20,978 nt of DNA, taken from Ectocarpus siliculosus (lineage: Eukaryota > Sar > Phaeophyceae > Ectocarpales > Ectocarpaceae). A program made the translations under genes and the position numbers. A model generated the notes under the pieces. The model was not told the DNA's origin. It ran no database searches and was given only the letters and a program-made list of their open reading frames with translations. Positions 18,818 to 20,978 of this stretch are shown in pieces. The stretch spans positions 1,805 through 22,782 of the forward strand of contig FN648912.1 in NCBI GenBank assembly GCA_000310025.1, in the 5' to 3' direction. Positions within the stretch are counted from its first letter, which is position 1; every line of letters starts with the position of its first letter.

Positions 18818-20828
18818 ACAGCAACAGCTGTCAGCCGCCGGTTGCTTTGGAGGGGTATGGCCGCCGCCCCGGCCGCCGCCACGGCTTTTGATGGCGCAGC
18901 AGGGCGCAGCTGGCGGGGCGGTGTTACAGCCGCAGCGGGATAGACGGGTACGTCAGCCACTTCCGCCGCTGCCGTTGCCTGTGCAGCAGAGGACGGCAGG
19001 TGGCATCGTCGGTGACGCCCTGAACGGCCATGGTTTACATCTGGTTTTGCAGCATGGCGCACCGCATGGCTCAGGGACAGGCGGTCATGAGGAGGAAGAC
19101 GAGGGGGGGGGGGGGGGAGCAAAGGATGCCTCCAGCGGAAAGCCCGTCCCTGTCATCGTGCCTGCTAATGCTACGTTGGCGAAGCGCAGCTGGTGCTGTT
19201 CGAAAAGCAAGACAGTTACTTCGATTTGTCGTGGGTGTCTCAAACGATGGCATTGCCACGTCGACCATGGGCTGGTCGACCTTACCAAGGATCGCTTCAT
19301 TTGCTGCTTCTGCGATACGAAGACGAAGTCGGCATGTCTGTGTCACGCGTGAGTACCCAATATCGTTTTCCGCTGTTCAGTTTCTTTGTTCAATTGCAAT
19401 TCTCTTGAATTATATGACCAAGAGTGATGTGCCAAATCGAGTTCTCGGATGCTTCTCGCACACGTGGGTGTCACCCGATTCGATGCCACCCATGTGGTTT
19501 GTTTGAGAGGAATATGCAACAATATCTTGACTTCCACAGCGCTCGCGCAGCCTGGTAGGCTGTCACCTGTTTTCACCTAGTTACTCCGGGAATGTTGCTG
19601 GTGATCTGTATCGACTCCAACTTTTCTGGTTGCTTGACCATCGGTGTTTGTTATGTCTTCACCCTCTCGCAGTGCGACCAAGACCGGAGCGTCCACAATA
19701 CGACCTGCTCTCAGCGTGCGTGCTGTACGTATACTCATTTCCCCCCCCCTCTATTCTTCCCACCATCACATGCTTCGTACTCATACAGGTGCAAGAAGAA
19801 CAAAGCTGATAAGCGAGCGGCATCCCAACGAGGTCAAGCCGGCCACATCCACGGGAGTAGCGTGTCCCGAGTGATTCACCGCCAGGCTCGAACCAGCGCT
19901 TTCAAGCTCCGTCTGCCTCTCACGGTGGCGGCGCGCAACTCTAGAGATAGACAAAAGGCACTGTTTTCGGTCTCCACTACCGCCCGCGGCGACCGTGTCA
20001 TGGTCATCACCGACGTCACCGCCGAGCAACCTGGTGCGCCTGCAAGCTGCATCGTGAACTGCTGCGATAACCGATGCCACAAGTGAGTCGATGTAGTAGT
20101 TGGGGGATGTCACGAAACAACAGTGCTTGTGTGGTGTTCGATACTCTTCCTTCTCACCGGCAAATCTCCGATCGAAACTACACGTTATTGTTGCAACCCA
20201 ACGCTTGTATAACTCGTTTGGAAAAGAAAGACATTTGCAGGGCACAGGTAGGGGCCCGGCCGTTCTGCATTCTCATTTTATTTTTCGACAGTTGCTGCTC
20301 GCTAAATTTATCAGAAATTAATCGGCATATATATTTTTTTCTGACGATGCACTGTCACTTTCACGGTTGCTTTCGTTTGGTTTTGCAGTGTGCAAGCGGA
20401 ACCCGAGCACGCGCCAAACGCCGAGCAGGTTGCAGCGGGCCAATGTGAGCACGCTGACGTCATTCTCGGAGATGGGACCACTCCGAAGGCGGATATTCCT
20501 GAAGCAGAGCCGGTTGTCTTTGGCAAGGATGGGGAAGGGATCGAAAGCGTTGGGGATGCAGCGATAACCCAGATGGTTTTGACTCATGGTTTTGACTCAG
20601 GGTAGCTTTGACACCATTCTAAGGATGGCAGCGACTGCAGAGGAGCATGGGGTGCCGCTGTTGATGCGCTTAGGCGAGACTCAGACGTATGTTGTGTACC
20701 ATCCGGGTCATCGGTCTATTCCTGGCAGCTGGGCACACGTCGAGACGGATTTCCCGCAACCACCCGGGTCGAAGAAAGCGCCATCAACGAGAAGGCGGAC
20801 CACTGAAAGGAAGCAGATCCAGTGCAAG
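18025..20828 (+). CDS. Unidentified Cys/His-rich protein, frame broken by a 13-base duplication, runs off the right edge
   Basis: I do not recognise this family. The frame from 18025 (or GTG 18016) encodes a low-complexity, Ser/Pro/Gly-rich N-terminus with a possible NLS (SPPAKRH). After an unresolved frame change between about 18555 and 18730, a second frame encodes Q16, a Pro-rich stretch and a Cys/His cluster (CRGCLKRWHCH, FICCFC, CLCHA) resembling a degenerate PHD or other zinc finger. Exon end 19348 (GC|GTGAGT) joins in phase to 19789-20082 (CKKNKADKR to CCDNRCH). That joins to 20389-20828, which ends at an AAG|GTGATA donor. The last exon contains a perfect 13-base duplication (20573-20598) that creates a TAG. 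Removing one copy gives a continuous 142-codon frame, including HGVPLLMRLGETQTYVVYHP. It may be a gene, a decaying pseudogene or transposon-derived. No stop or 3' end is visible inside the window. Confidence 0.5.
18780..18827 (+). repeat. CAG/CAA tract encoding Q16
   Basis: Sixteen in-frame CAG or CAA codons in the frame that leads to the Cys/His-rich module. Interspersed CAA units would limit slippage. Confidence 0.9.
19103..19117 (+). repeat. G15 homopolymer inside the presumed coding exon
   Basis: Fifteen consecutive G follow an acidic stretch (EEEDE) and encode glycines. Any miscount in sequencing or slippage shifts the frame of the downstream Cys/His module. Confidence 0.9.
20573..20598 (+). 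repeat. Perfect 13-base tandem duplication (frameshift)
   Basis: ATGGTTTTGACTC occurs twice without a gap, at 20573-20585 and 20586-20598. The extra copy moves the open frame AITQMVLT into TAG at 20603-20605. With a single copy the frame reads on as QGSFDTILRMAATAEEHG. Confidence 0.95.
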
Positions 20829-20978
20829 GTGATAGTCTACTACTGCCGATGCATGACTATTTTTTATTCGGAGCTCTAGAGCGCTTCTGCTGTGTATGTT
20901 TTCCCGCCCCAACCTTGAAATTCGTTGTGCAAACCACGCCAGCAATATCGGTGCCTGTGTTGTCTAGCTCGGATGGTA

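Noticed and set aside
19673-19728. Possible small Cys-rich exon after a CTCGCAG acceptor on the plus strand
   Set aside because: No combination of its donors keeps frame with both neighbours, while joining 19348 directly to 19789 is in phase.
1-20978. CRISPR array, bacterial operons or RNA genes
   Set aside because: No regularly spaced repeats with unique spacers, no operon-like gene packing, and no tRNA or rRNA pattern seen by eye. Intron structure shows the DNA is eukaryotic.

Overview
The window is eukaryotic nuclear DNA. Coding sequence is broken into short exons by GT-AG introns of about 225 to 1,080 bases. Proteins carry Gly, Ala, Ser and Gln homopolymers, introns are full of CAG/CTG, GA/CT and poly-G tracts, and there are intronic stretches of telomere-like CCCTAA repeats. 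This combination fits a stramenopile, most likely a brown alga of the Ectocarpus type. That assignment is an inference from genome style, not from a marker gene.

Minus strand, 15608 down to 2365: one large gene that I reconstructed as 18 exons. Every junction keeps frame and gives a 985-residue protein. In order it has a short Gly-rich N-terminus, a CAMK/CDPK-like Ser/Thr kinase domain (exons 2-7), a regulatory linker with one degenerate EF-hand (exons 8-10), a low-complexity Ser/Ala/Thr linker (exon 11), two tandem cyclic-nucleotide-binding domains (exons 11-14 and 15-16), and a C-terminal EF-hand pair (exons 17-18). It looks like one polypeptide able to read both calcium and cyclic nucleotide. 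It is the main find of the window. The kinase is non-RD (HADLKPEN), and one intron uses a GC donor.

Plus strand, about 18025 to the right edge: a second gene, divergent from the first and cut by the window edge. It encodes a low-complexity N-terminus, a polyQ run, a Cys/His-rich zinc-finger-like module and a conserved-looking C-terminal region that I cannot name. A perfect 13-base tandem duplication at 20573-20598 breaks the reading frame in its last visible exon. The gene is therefore a pseudogene, a polymorphic allele or an assembly error.

The left flank (1-2364) has no recognisable gene. It holds a long inverted repeat centred near 523 and probably the 3' UTR of the kinase gene. The 2.4 kb between the two genes (15609-18024) should hold both promoters. 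Introns of the kinase gene contain several local tandem duplications, one of which copies a 3' splice site.
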